From Lepturacanthus savala (Eukaryota > Chordata > Actinopteri > Scombriformes > Trichiuridae), in assembly GCA_030544235.1 (NCBI GenBank), contig CM060465.1, positions 29,616,988-29,680,987 of the forward strand: a stretch of 64,000 nt of DNA, read 5' to 3'. Each line of letters opens with the position of its first letter. Position 1 is the stretch's first letter. Below, piece by piece: positions 15,063-23,849 of this stretch. Both the position numbers and the translations under genes were made by a program. The notes beneath the pieces are model-generated. The model saw only the letters and a program-made list of their open reading frames with translations, had not been told where the DNA came from and did no database searches.

Positions 15063-18020
15063 CATTCACTGCAAAACTGAAATGTTATTGGGTGCAAATA
15101 TTTTGATTTCTGTACAATTAGTCCAATATTGAGAAGAATTATCTCATTCCACTGGTAGATAATTGATCTTATTTGCAAGTATCTTTTCTTATTTTAGTCA
15201 ATTTAATCTTTTTTAAGAAAATATTTAGTCTTGATTTCTTAAAGCAAAATCAAATTGACCATAAAAGGAAAAACAAATCTTGAAATATGCTACATTATAT
15301 GCCAGTGGAATAAGGTAATTCTACTCTAATATAATATCTAATATTGGACTAATCCTAAAGAGAGTTTATTTGTATAGCACATTTCAACAAGATGATTTCA
15401 ACAAGATAATTCAAAGTGCTTTACATAAAACATTAAAGATATCAAGATACAATTTAAAATCAGTTGATTTAAAACAGATGATCACTGATTTAGAATAAAA
15501 AATAGGAATAATACAAGTTAAATGTATTTAAAATTAAAACAAAAGACAAATAAGATATAATTTAAAAACAGGTGATTAAACATGGAAAATCAAAACCTAA
15601 TATAAAAAATAGTATTTGTCCTAAAAACAAGATGTCTTCACCTGTTAGGTTTTCAGTTTTTGCAGTGTTATAGTCTACGCTAATTTACATGGATACATAA
15701 ACTCTCAGCTATTTGCATACATTTACATGTAAAATGTGTTTGCTTTGTTGTTGCACAGCCCTTTTGTGCTATAGAGTATCCGTTCTATATTCTTACATCT
15801 TTCCTCTACTTATTTGGCATTTTTCTACATTCAGCATCTTTTCCTCCACTTTTCTCAGTAGATTTGACCTCCTTTCCAGGGGATTTTTTTCTTTTCCTTT
15901 GCACCTGCATGGCCCAGAACAATAAAAAAATTGCAAACCATGAGTTTTCCTTTCCTAATAAATAAACATGCTTCATTGTTGTCCTGGAAATGTCTGTTCC
16001 AATAACATGTTGTATTTTATTTGGCTTCCTCGTTTTGTCTCTAAAAGAACCGCTGCTGGTTACTGTATCTCTGAAGGGGGAAATTCCAAGATGCATAATA
16101 ATGCATTTAAACAACATTTAAAAGACAACGATTGAAAATATAGATTAAATTTAAAGGTGTGTAGCATTTAGAGACATTTAGCAGAACAGACTTTGCTAAA
16201 ATGGAATATAATATTGATAAACAGCAACAACACTGTTGTATCCAAAATCATTCCTTATGCAAAAAGATTGGAATGAAATATTAGGGAGTTTGTTATTATT
16301 AAGTAGTATTAATTACCTTAATATTCAGAAACATGACTAAGCATTATTTAGAATAAGTCTTTATTGCTATATGTAGTAGATATTATGTAATATTTCTGTA
16401 CAGAATGATATGTCATACATCTGTAAAACGCAAAGTTACTTTGGAAATGAATAGTTGAAAGATGTATTTGTCTTTTAAGAGTCAATCTCATATTGTGGGT
16501 CTTTTGTGTCCTAGATGACGTCGTCGGGCCTCCCAGAGCTGACAGGATCTCAGGATCTAAAATACGTGTTTGATGCTCTGCAGCCGCACAACACGGATGC
16601 TGAGGCCACCATCTTCTTCACCAGGTAAACACTCTGACTTCCACTGCCAGAAACAAATCCCCAAACAACTGTCTTTACTTGGGTCTTGGCAGGCTGGGTG
16701 AAATGTTTAACGTAATAAAACTGGAAACACCAGGAGGAGGAAGGGAGGAATTGAGCGCTTCCCTTTAACATTGTGTTTTTTATTTCCACAATTGTTTTTT
16801 TTTTTGTTTTTTTTTTTCACTTCTCAAGTACTCCCATGTGTGCAGCTGCTATTTTGGCCAGACCTGTTATTTTCGACTAGAGGGAGTTCAAGGACAATTC
16901 ATTCTTGATTTTTTTTTTTTTTGTCTCTGCTACAAACTCAACATTCACCAGGTGGCAATATAAGGCAGGAAAACCCAGCAGTAGGTGTTGTCTCATATTA
17001 CAGCAGCAAACCTTCTGACACACTAGAAACTGTATCGGGTTTACTCTGTTTTTTTTGTAGGACCAGTTGGGCGGGTTCAGCAGAAAACTGCATTCTTACA
17101 TTTGTGCTTTGCCGTATTGTGTTAACAATCCTGTCTCACTTTATTTCCCTCTATTTTCTCTGCTCCAGACTTATAGAGTCGAGTTTGGGCAGCGTGGCGA
17201 CCAAGTTCAACTTCTTTATCCACAACCTGGCTCAGCTACGGTTCTCTGGTCTTCCTGCAAACGACGAGCCCATCCTGTCCTTCTCCCCCAAGACGTACAC
17301 CCTGAAACAGGAGGGCCGCATCATCCACGCCTCCATCTTCTCTTTTCAGAAGAGATACAACCCCGACAAGCACTATGTGAGCCCCACCAAAGCTGCGTCT
17401 TTATCTTCTGTATCAGCTTTTCATGTTCCCGTATCATAGTGAAGCAGGAAAGTATAGACAGCTGATGGCTGGTTCTCTCCTGGTCTCCTCTGTGCAGACG
17501 TATGTGGTGAGGATCCTGAGGGAAGGTCAGAACGAGCCCCAGTTTGTCTTCCGCACCTTTGATGAGTTTCAGGAGCTGCACAACAAACTCAGCATCCTGT
17601 TCCCCCTCTGGAAGCTGCCGAGGTAGACAACCGCCTCCCCTACAATCTCTTGTCTCAAATATTTTAATCTGCTTTTAATCTTAATTGAAAACTAAATTAC
17701 AGTATTATTGTTGTTGACCTATTTAATATCCTTTACCTACAAGGCCACTATCACCTACTTAATGTCCCCTCTATAACCTTGTGAAGTTTCTATATTTCTG
17801 TGCCTCAGTTCAGCAGAGCAGATGAAGGAGAGTTGCATCATCTATTCTGCAGAATAATGACCATTTCTCTCTCTCTGTCTTTTTCTCTCTCCTTATCTCT
17901 AGTTTCATAAACAAAATGGTGCTCGGTCGCACCCATATCAAAGAAGTGGCGGCCAAGAGGAAGATGGAGCTCAACAATTACGTCCACAACCTGATGAGGA
18001 GCTCCACCGAGGTCACCCAG

Positions 18021-18064
<44 letters not shown>

Positions 18065-19786
18065 GCATAAAATATCATAGCCTATGACCTTTATCAGATA
18101 AATTGATTCTAGAAACTAGACATTGATTCAAGAATCATGTTGAGAGCTTCGTCTGCACCATAGATTTTTGCTTCTTAAAGAAAGAATCTGCTTCATGTTA
18201 AATTGGCATTTTATCCTGACTTGGGCAAAAAAAAATTGAATAATTAAAAAATAAAATGACCTAATTAAATTGGCTATTGTCCTATAGGGCAGTTTAAGGC
18301 GTTATTAAACGTGGCAGCATCATCAAGAGATGATTTCGGCCAAAAACTCACCTTCGTCAAAAAATGACATAGGCCATTATTTTAATAGGGTGACAGTATG
18401 ATAAATATTTCAATGGTTAAGGCACCCATAACTATAATATCTATCGTTTGACTCTTTGTCTTTCTCCTTTTGTATGTTTGGTGTATATTATGGTGTATAT
18501 TGACAACATATAATATATTGTGATATCAATATTTTAGGCTAACCCCTAACTCTCACTCTGTAGCCAGTAAACACAGCCTAACGATATCAATAACGTGATG
18601 TTCTGCCGTTCTAGTGTGACCTGATCTACACCTTCTTTCATCCGATTGCACGGGATGACAAGACCGAAGGTTTAGAGGCCACGCCCAAAGCACCAGGTGA
18701 ATTCCTGTGTTTCCATTCCCATTCTTCAACTCTTTATCATGTGTATCTAGTCTCACAGTCTAGTCAGCTTCTTTTTCATTTTCCTTCTTACATAATAAAA
18801 AGTTGAGATTGGTGCTGAAACCATTCAACTACAATCTTTTAATTGGTTTTCTCAATTAGAATAAGAATGATGATTCAGAGACAATTTTACAACTTTATGA
18901 CATTTTAAAATTTAAATCATTATTAAAATTTTAAATGTAAAACAAAATCAGTCAAAACTTCATTCACTGAGGAATTTAAGTTTGCTTATTTTTCCATTGT
19001 CTGTGTAAGAAGTTCCTGTTCCATATTTAAAGCACTGAACATATTATTACACTTGGTCTTATTACACATAAGTAATAAGACCAAGATAAATAGATTTGTG
19101 GATTGTATCCATGTTGTAGAAATGATTCTTGTGACTTCTTGAGTGAGACATGTGTCGTCTGACCGTTGCAGAGCCTCCTCTGAGTCCCACCTCCGGCCGG
19201 GTGGAAGGAGAGGTGAAGCTCTCCATTTCCTACAGGAACAGCAACCTCTTCATCATGGTCATGCACATCAGAGACCTGGTAAACGCGGTTTGATTTTATA
19301 GACGTTATCAGCCGCTGCTCTGACAGATTTAGTGTTGGTTCATTCATTTTATTCATCTGTTGTCATGCTATTTATCCGTCAGGTTTCTGAAGATGGAACA
19401 GATCCCAACCCCTATGTGAAAACCTACCTGCTTCCAGACCCACACAAGACTTCCAAACACAAGACGAAGATCGCGAGGAAAACCAGGAACCCTACTTTCA
19501 ATGAGATGGTTAGGAAATACAAAATAAACGTGGACCAAATTCTTATTTTCTGGACTCAAGAGCCCTTGGTTTAGCTCACTTTTCCCCTCCTCTCCTTCCA
19601 CAGCTGGTGTACAGCGGCTACAGCAAGGAAACCCTGGGCCTGCGCGAGCTGCAGCTGAGCGTGCTCAGCGCCGAGTCGCTGCGTGAGAACTACTTCCTGG
19701 GCGGCATCACGCTCAGACTCAAAGACTTTGACCTCAGCAAGGAGACGGTCAAGTGGTACAAACTCACGGCCGTCCCCTACTTCTAA
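517..19786 (+). CDS. pik3c2a: pik3c2a, phosphatidylinositol 3-kinase C2-alpha (5'-truncated by window, 25 exons)
   Basis: Class II PI 3-kinase, which makes PI(3)P and PI(3,4)P2 during clathrin uptake and endosome/cilium traffic. Coding exons: 517-663, 767-800, 1362-1602, 4965-5087, 5177-5344, 6062-6179, 6916-7058, 8952-9143, 9423-9516, 9631-9725, 10766-10946, 11041-11145, 11880-11972, 12233-12362, 12902-13038, 13887-14056, 14857-15013, 16515-16624, 17169-17376, 17498-17622, 17903-18020, 18615-18696, 19172-19278, 19383-19508, 19604-19786. All introns are GT-AG, the frame is open throughout, and the exons sum to 1128 codons plus stop, about two thirds of the roughly 1690-residue vertebrate protein. 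The N-terminal clathrin-binding part and Ras-binding domain lie upstream of the window. The PX and C-terminal C2 sequence matches C2-alpha better than C2-beta, and the rps13/plekha7 neighbours agree. No frameshift or missing catalytic residue was seen. Confidence 0.96.
3430..4120. repeat. Local tandem duplication in pik3c2a intron
   Basis: A block containing ggagcttgaagtttattttt occurs three times (about 3535-3660, 3690-3815 and 3985-4105). It is preceded each time by a variant of atctggaagtataaaatata. A second block, cttaaaaacatgttgaagt followed by taataacactttaatgctgg, occurs twice (about 3478 and 3908). The order implies a roughly 440-bp unit duplicated in tandem, with an extra partial copy between. 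Confidence 0.8.
4965..6179 (+). other. pik3c2a: pik3c2a: N-terminal (PI3K-type) C2 domain exons
   Basis: The exons at 4965-5087, 5177-5344 and 6062-6179 encode a beta-rich stretch: YEKYFLMCSL, then INFPIAVAVLPLESTLSLTL, then SLFDFRGVLARGSRLLCLWM. This is the PI3K C2 fold that precedes the helical domain in class I and II enzymes. The exon at 1362-1602 before it carries a variable Ser/Pro/Thr-rich linker. Confidence 0.85.
6245..6602. mobile_element. Non-autonomous DNA transposon (hAT-like MITE), 358 bp
   Basis: It begins CAGGGTTTTCT and ends AGAACCCTG, giving short terminal inverted repeats. The interior is AT-rich with repeated gtcttaaaaa words, a pattern I know from abundant teleost hAT-derived elements. 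The flanking octamers (tgctagta and tcatggtg) do not match, so the target duplication has decayed or my boundary is off. It lies within a pik3c2a intron. Confidence 0.6.
6916..11145 (+). other. pik3c2a: pik3c2a: helical (PIK accessory) domain exons
   Basis: Six exons (6916-7058, 8952-9143, 9423-9516, 9631-9725, 10766-10946, 11041-11145) encode the alpha-helical accessory domain. Recognisable stretches are LEELDPDLRRRLEKI, WDHRVHC, LPPVTALELLDSKFADTEVR, DELADYLPQLVQALKFE and RALGNINIAHYLYWLLKDSV. This helical solenoid packs between C2 and kinase in all PI 3-kinases. Confidence 0.9.
10245..10712 (+). repeat. Unnamed interspersed repeat R3, copy A
   Basis: This segment shares blocks with 36455-36712 and 39170-39560 (both reversed) and 54050-54410. 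Shared words include gaatatattcatg.tctgtaatgat, tgga/cggacaaataattgatc, cctcacatgtta, ataacctttgtggttgtag and cagaaaaataggcctg. It is AT-rich and has no long ORF. Its class is unknown. Confidence 0.65.
11146..11879 (+). promoter_or_regulatory. Intron with CA tract at 5' end and GT tract at 3' end
   Basis: The intron starts gtgacacacaca, with a CA run to about 11185. It ends in a GT run directly before the acceptor (about 11862-11879, tgtgtgtgtag) and has almost no polypyrimidine tract. The two tracts are complementary in the pre-mRNA and could pair, bringing the splice sites together. Teleost introns of this AC...GT type have been reported to splice with reduced need for U2AF2. Here the role is inferred. 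Confidence 0.55.
11880..16624 (+). other. pik3c2a: pik3c2a: lipid kinase catalytic domain exons
   Basis: Six exons (11880-11972, 12233-12362, 12902-13038, 13887-14056, 14857-15013, 16515-16624) encode the PI3/PI4-kinase fold. The ATP-contact Lys is in MFKVGEDLRQDML, split by the intron at 11973. The catalytic loop is CDRHNDNIM and the metal-binding motif is HIDFGKFLG, both in the exon at 13887-14056. The activation loop continues as FGSFKRDRAPF across the 14057-14856 intron; the basic KRDR stretch is the class II type. All key residues are intact, so an active kinase is predicted. Confidence 0.95.
15024..15060. repeat. CA microsatellite near a pik3c2a donor
   Basis: A CA dinucleotide run of about 37 bases begins roughly 10 bases after the donor of the exon ending at 15013. 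Confidence 0.9.
18021..18061. repeat. CA microsatellite fused to a pik3c2a donor
   Basis: The intron opens directly as gtacacacac and continues as CA for about 40 bases. The repeat therefore forms part of the 5' splice-site neighbourhood of the exon ending at 18020. Confidence 0.9.
18142..18398 (+). repeat. Interspersed repeat R4, copy A
   Basis: This segment matches 41397-41650 over its full length, with indels. Shared stretches include tgcaccatagat, attttatcctgacttgggca, ggctattg.cctatagg, aagagatgattt, tcgtcaaaaaatgac and ccattattttaa.agggtgaca. It has no ORF and no obvious terminal repeats. Two copies 23 kb apart indicate a mobile or formerly mobile sequence of unknown class. Confidence 0.7.
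19172..19786 (+). other. pik3c2a: pik3c2a: C-terminal C2 domain exons and stop
   Basis: The exons at 19172-19278, 19383-19508 and 19604-19786 encode the C-terminal C2 domain: GEVKLSISYRNSNLFIMVMH, DPNPYVKTYLLPD, KTKIARKTRNPTFNEM and ETVKWYKLTAVPYF before the stop at 19784-19786. The end of the protein closely matches the vertebrate C2-alpha C-terminus. Confidence 0.93.
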
Positions 19787-21850
19787 ACCCCGCCGACCTT
19801 ACCCGAAAACAGGGGGGCGACCCCGCCTCTCCAGACGAAAGCTGCGTTCACATCACACTGGGAAGGCGGTAGATGCGACCTTACTTGAAAATTACTGGTC
19901 ACCTCAGCTTTCAGTTCATTAAAAATACTACTTCAGAACTCTGGGTCCAGCGACGGCCCCTTATTCTTTTCTAACATCATCAAACAAGACGAATTGAAAG
20001 TATAATAAATGATATTTTTCATTTAAAACCAGGCAAACCAAATGGAACATTTCCTTCACACAAATCATGTTATGATTAGTATCCACATTAGACTTGGCAG
20101 GACACGGCTAATGTTGTTGCTGAAAACATGTTTTACTAGGTTTGTAAATGCTGAAGAGCTGATTCAAACCAGGTTAAAAACTTTCAAGTTGTTGCTTTTT
20201 AACCATCATCATGTCGCTCCAACAGTTCTTCTCATACGACATGAATGCAGAATAAAAATCCTCAGAGGACGACGAACAGGCCGATTCACACACCCTCAAA
20301 GGGGGAGCCTGATCTCCATTCTTCGCTATTTTTCCCCACTTAAAACTAATCAAGATTGTTTCTGTGACAAACAATCTCCACTTATTTTGTCTCTCTTTTA
20401 ATAAACTATAACGAAGAGCTGTAATGTTTTGTACATTTTGATATTAGAGGACCAAAACGGCTTACTTTCAGAAGAGTATATATAGATTGACACATTTATT
20501 TTTTAAGGAATAGAAAGGGGGGGCTCATTTTTACATTTTTTCCTTGTTTTCTATATAGACAAAAAAAAAACGGGAGGCATCGTGGTTTCCTGATTGACGG
20601 CAGACGCTTGTTGGTAGAGTAGTTCAACACACCAGATTCCAGGAAATCAACAGTGACCTTATGATTCCCCGAGAATGTGCCAAAAGTAGTAGTAGTAATA
20701 GTAGCAGCAGCAGCAGCAGCGAGAGGGACGGCAAATCAAACCACTCTCCCGAGTAGGGAGCTGAACAGGGTGCCTTTGTTTGTGCTCACAATCTCTTTTT
20801 AACACTCGACTCGGCCTTATTGCTAGATATATTTTATTAACGATGTGATATGTGCTTATTAAAGAAACATCTATATTCTGTAAAGCTATATCAGTAGTTC
20901 TTCCTGAAGCAGGTCCGGCTGCCAGACCAGCATCATAAGGGTTTTTTTTTTTTGTAACAGTGGACTGCCACTAAATGCACACTACCAGGTCTTTCTCTCA
21001 TGGTTTTTACTTGACTTTTTTTTTTTTTTTTTTTTCCCAACACAGCGCCCCTTAAGGGGAATTTGTATCATAAGCTTTTGGAACACGCTCTTGTCAGCGC
21101 TCTGGATGAAGCGATCATAGTTGCCCGATGACGCTGATCAGCAATAAGTTCAGTGTTTTCCTTCAGGTGGTTTAAAAACCACAAGTCAGACTTTTTTTTT
21201 AAATTGAGTTACTGCTGGAGTCTGGACATGAGGCTGTTTCAGCTCAGGCAGCAACGCCACTCTCACTTCCAGTGCATACCAGTGGTGTAATGACGCCGTG
21301 ACGAGTTACTGGGTAAAAAAAAAAAAAGGAAAAAAAAAGTTTTCAATAACTGCCAGTGAAGTCCAGGACCAGACCGGTTTTATGATATGCAAGTGAGAAG
21401 ACATCCTGATAATTGAAGGGATTTTCAGGCAAACTGAACACGGATCAGTGCCGAAAAAAAGGCGACTTTAACTTCAAGCATTTTCACAAAAAAAGGGAAC
21501 AAGATCCTGAGCTGCTTTCCTCTCCACTAGCTAACTATAAATCTAAAGTTGTTGTTAATGTTTAATAAAGAAATTAAGATGAATTTATCTGAAAAGAAAA
21601 CATTTTTTAAAGAGATCTACAAGACAATTATGATCTAAGAGCTACACTCACGCTATAAATATTAGTGACTTGATACACTCTTTTAGTGACTGTACAAAGA
21701 AAGCAAGCAGAGTTTGTATTAACATGGCCAGTTATTTATTCTTAATTGGTGACCTGTAACCCGAATGGATCAGTGTGTACTGTAATCCCTCTTTCCTAAA
21801 GCAAATTAAATGTTTTTGGAACAAATATGATGTGACATTGTCTTTGTTTC
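19787..21850 (+). other. pik3c2a: pik3c2a 3' untranslated region (extent inferred)
   Basis: This is non-coding sequence after the stop. Candidate polyadenylation signals are AATAAA at about 19996, 20400 and 21563, and ATTAAA at about 21805. The last is followed by a TG/T-rich stretch (tgtctttgtttc), which I take as the likeliest distal end. Inside are an AGT/AGC trinucleotide run (about 20685-20720) and several homopolymer T and A tracts. The exact end needs transcript data. Confidence 0.55.
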
Positions 21851-22148
21851 ATTGATATAAAAAGTGTCTGTTACGTTCGCACAATATGTAGCTCCACAAG
21901 CTTCATGTAACCTGGATTACTGAAAAACTGTTGAAGAAGACCTACTAGTTTACGAGTTTATTGAATTCAAGCTTGTTTTATGAGGAATTCTGCATTCACA
22001 GTATGAGGGACAGTATGTTCACAACAAGTCTATGCAAATAATATTTCTACTGTTCCAGGAAATATGCTGAACATGGAAGGAAACAGCAGTATGTTTCTGT
22101 TGTAGCTGCTGGGGGTGGAGATAGTTTCTACTAGTTTTATGTTTAGTC

Positions 22149-22500
22149 CAGGGGTTCCCAACCGAGGGGTCAGGTCCCTTCTATGGGTCACCAGATAAAT
22201 CTGAGGGGGTCATAAGATAATTAGTGGGACGCAAAAGAAGAAAAAAAACAAGTTCTGATACATATATCTGTTTTCAGCATCTGAATTTGTTGAGTGTCAA
22301 AAGCTATTTGGTGGAACTGCTAACAACTCAGACATCTGAAAAGAAACAAGGAACCATTAGTTTGTGTTATCTGTGTTGCATTTTATAAGATTCTCATATT
22401 TTCCTTAATGTGAAAAGTAAGTTAAAACTACGAACGCAACATACATGAGGAAATGAGACGTCACAATTAAAATAAAATGCATCTCTTCATTAAAAGAATC
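22149..22500. mobile_element. hAT-type repeat fragment
   Basis: The left end reads CAGGGGTTCCCAAC, followed by aggggtca, gggtcaccagataaatctg and gggtcataagataatta. This is a pattern of widespread fish hAT-derived elements. No matching right terminus is visible before 22900, so the right edge is a guess. From there to about 23250 I see only AT-rich sequence with a short TA run (22971-22990). Confidence 0.5.
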
Positions 22501-23269
22501 CATTGGAATGGCAGCGATGATTAGCAGTGCAGTCATTGTTTTGGAGCAAATTAAGCACATTTATTGTACTTGGAAGATTGGAAATATTAAACCTACTGCT
22601 CTTTATCCTGGTGAGCCTGTATCTGGAGAACAAATTCCTCCAATAGAGGATGGTTGGAGCTGACCAAGACTGATCTTGCCTTCCAAAGAATTTTTTGTAA
22701 ATATCTCCAAAGTAAATGGCTGTGTGCCAATTATTTGGCTGGCTATTTCAACAATATTGGACAGATGTTTTTTCAGGAGGTGGTTAGCACATCACGCTGC
22801 AAAAATTTCCATTTACATAAAGAGATAGGTGAACTCCAGACAACATTTTGGAATTGCTTCAATATAGCTCTACAATAAAAGGATTTAACAATAAGAAGAT
22901 AATTAAAACTATATCATCAACTTCTGATGGACTGATGCTTATTTTAAATTAGTATTGATTAGTCTTAATATATATATATATATATATATTTCTCTTTTTG
23001 TAACCTTTTTAGAGAGCGTGTGTGTATATGTATGTGTATATGTATATAATATAATAAACAAAAATGATTTCTGATTCATTGGTTATTTTAATAAGGGTAA
23101 TACTTCTAACAATATTTTTTATTATTAATAATAATATCAGTATTATTGTTTTTAACTAGCTTTTAATGTAAAGTGACTTTGAGTTATTGTTTTTAACCAA
23201 CCTTTACTGTAAAATGTCTGAGTTTTAAAAAGCTATATAATTTTTTTTTAAAAACGACACATACAGCGA

Positions 23270-23686
23270 CAGTACAAGAAGGAACCGTCCACTGAACGGC
23301 TTCCCCTTAAAGTCATTCAGTGGATTCGTTCAGAACTATTTCACGGGAAGCCGTTCACTAAATGGCTCAGACCTACGGGCAAGTGGTTCAGTGAACGGCT
23401 CGGCGGAGCACCGCGCATGCGCCGCGCTGTACGGCATTGTTTGCATACAGTCTCTGCATATTGTCCGTGTCTTACCATTTATCATTTCTGCCGGGAACCC
23501 AAAATGCTGCCAAACAAACGATTTAAAAGCGGCGGGGGCGTCGTCAATAGTAATACCCGTGTTTTCCGTCATTCTGGCTGCTGGGTGGATAAATCTCGCG
23601 AGACAGAATTTTAACGCGACGAGCAATCTCGTCAAATCACATCTCGCGAGATCTCGTCACACGACGAGATCTCGTCACACCCCTAG
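23270..23686 (-). mobile_element. hAT transposon 5'-end fragment with partial BED zinc finger
   Basis: Read on the minus strand it starts CTAGGGGTGTGACGAG, a terminus repeated at 25873, followed by several CTCGCGAGA words. An open frame (23635 down to 23336) then encodes FKSFVWQHFGF and a CRDC pair in GKTRTICRDCMQTMPYSA. This is the first half of a BED-type zinc finger, the usual N-terminus of hAT transposases. The His pair that should follow is missing: the frame runs instead into repeated variants of GTTCACTGAACGGCT (23290-23405). It is a truncated relic, not a working transposase. Confidence 0.7.
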
Positions 23687-23713
23687 TCAGAGAGACAGAC
23701 AGATCACCTGCAT

Positions 23714-23727
23714 GTGATGTCATCAGT
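23714..23727. repeat. 14-bp direct repeat, left copy (GTGATGTCATCAGT)
   Basis: An identical 14-mer lies at 25860-25873. The pair brackets the intronless gene at 23850-25001. The right copy abuts an element terminus (TAGGGGTGTG). Confidence 0.8.
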
Positions 23728-23810
23728 GATGTCACCAAATACTTTGATCTTGTGTCTTTGATCTTCTGTCCTGAGTTTATATAAGCCCCACTCACCCATT
23801 GCAAACAACA
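23714..23810 (+). promoter_or_regulatory. Putative core promoter of the intronless gene
   Basis: In order: two CRE-like TGATGTCA words (23715 and 23727), two CTTTGATCTT words (23742-23751 and 23756-23765, matching the TCF/LEF core CTTTGAT), and a TATATAA box at 23778-23784. The TATA box lies 66 bases before the ATG at 23850, so a start of transcription near 23808 is expected. The motifs are seen in the sequence; their use is inferred. Confidence 0.55.
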
Positions 23811-23849
23811 AACAACAACAAATACATCGAGTACGCAAGAAAACCACCA

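Larger units (their letters stand above)
17169..18696 (+). other. pik3c2a: pik3c2a: PX domain exons
   Basis: The exons at 17169-17376, 17498-17622, 17903-18020 and 18615-18696 encode the phosphoinositide-binding PX domain: YVVRILREGQNEPQFVFRTF, EFQELHNKL, LFPLWKLPSF and the following basic helix HIKEVAAKRKMELNNYV. PX of PI3K-C2alpha binds PI(4,5)P2 (family knowledge). Confidence 0.9.
1603..19603 (+). other. pik3c2a introns: content
   Basis: The introns hold no other gene that I can support. Contents by region: 1603-4964 has a local tandem duplication (see 3430-4120). 5345-6061 and 7059-8951 are unique AT-rich sequence with a 13-base G run near 8505. 9726-10765 carries an unnamed interspersed repeat. 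11146-11879 has CA and GT tracts at its two ends. 12363-12901 and 15014-16514 share a diverged repeat containing acaattagtccaatact/attgaga (about 12720-12830 and 15070-15230). A second repeat fragment at about 15360-15440 contains tttatttgtatagcacattt and caaagtgctttaca, seen widely in fish. 18021-18614 carries a repeat also present at 41397. I see nothing notable in the others. Confidence 0.6.

Noticed and set aside
22654..22878. 74-codon open frame after the hAT-like fragment
   Set aside because: No family motif and no transposase signature. It could be decayed transposon coding sequence, but nothing supports that.
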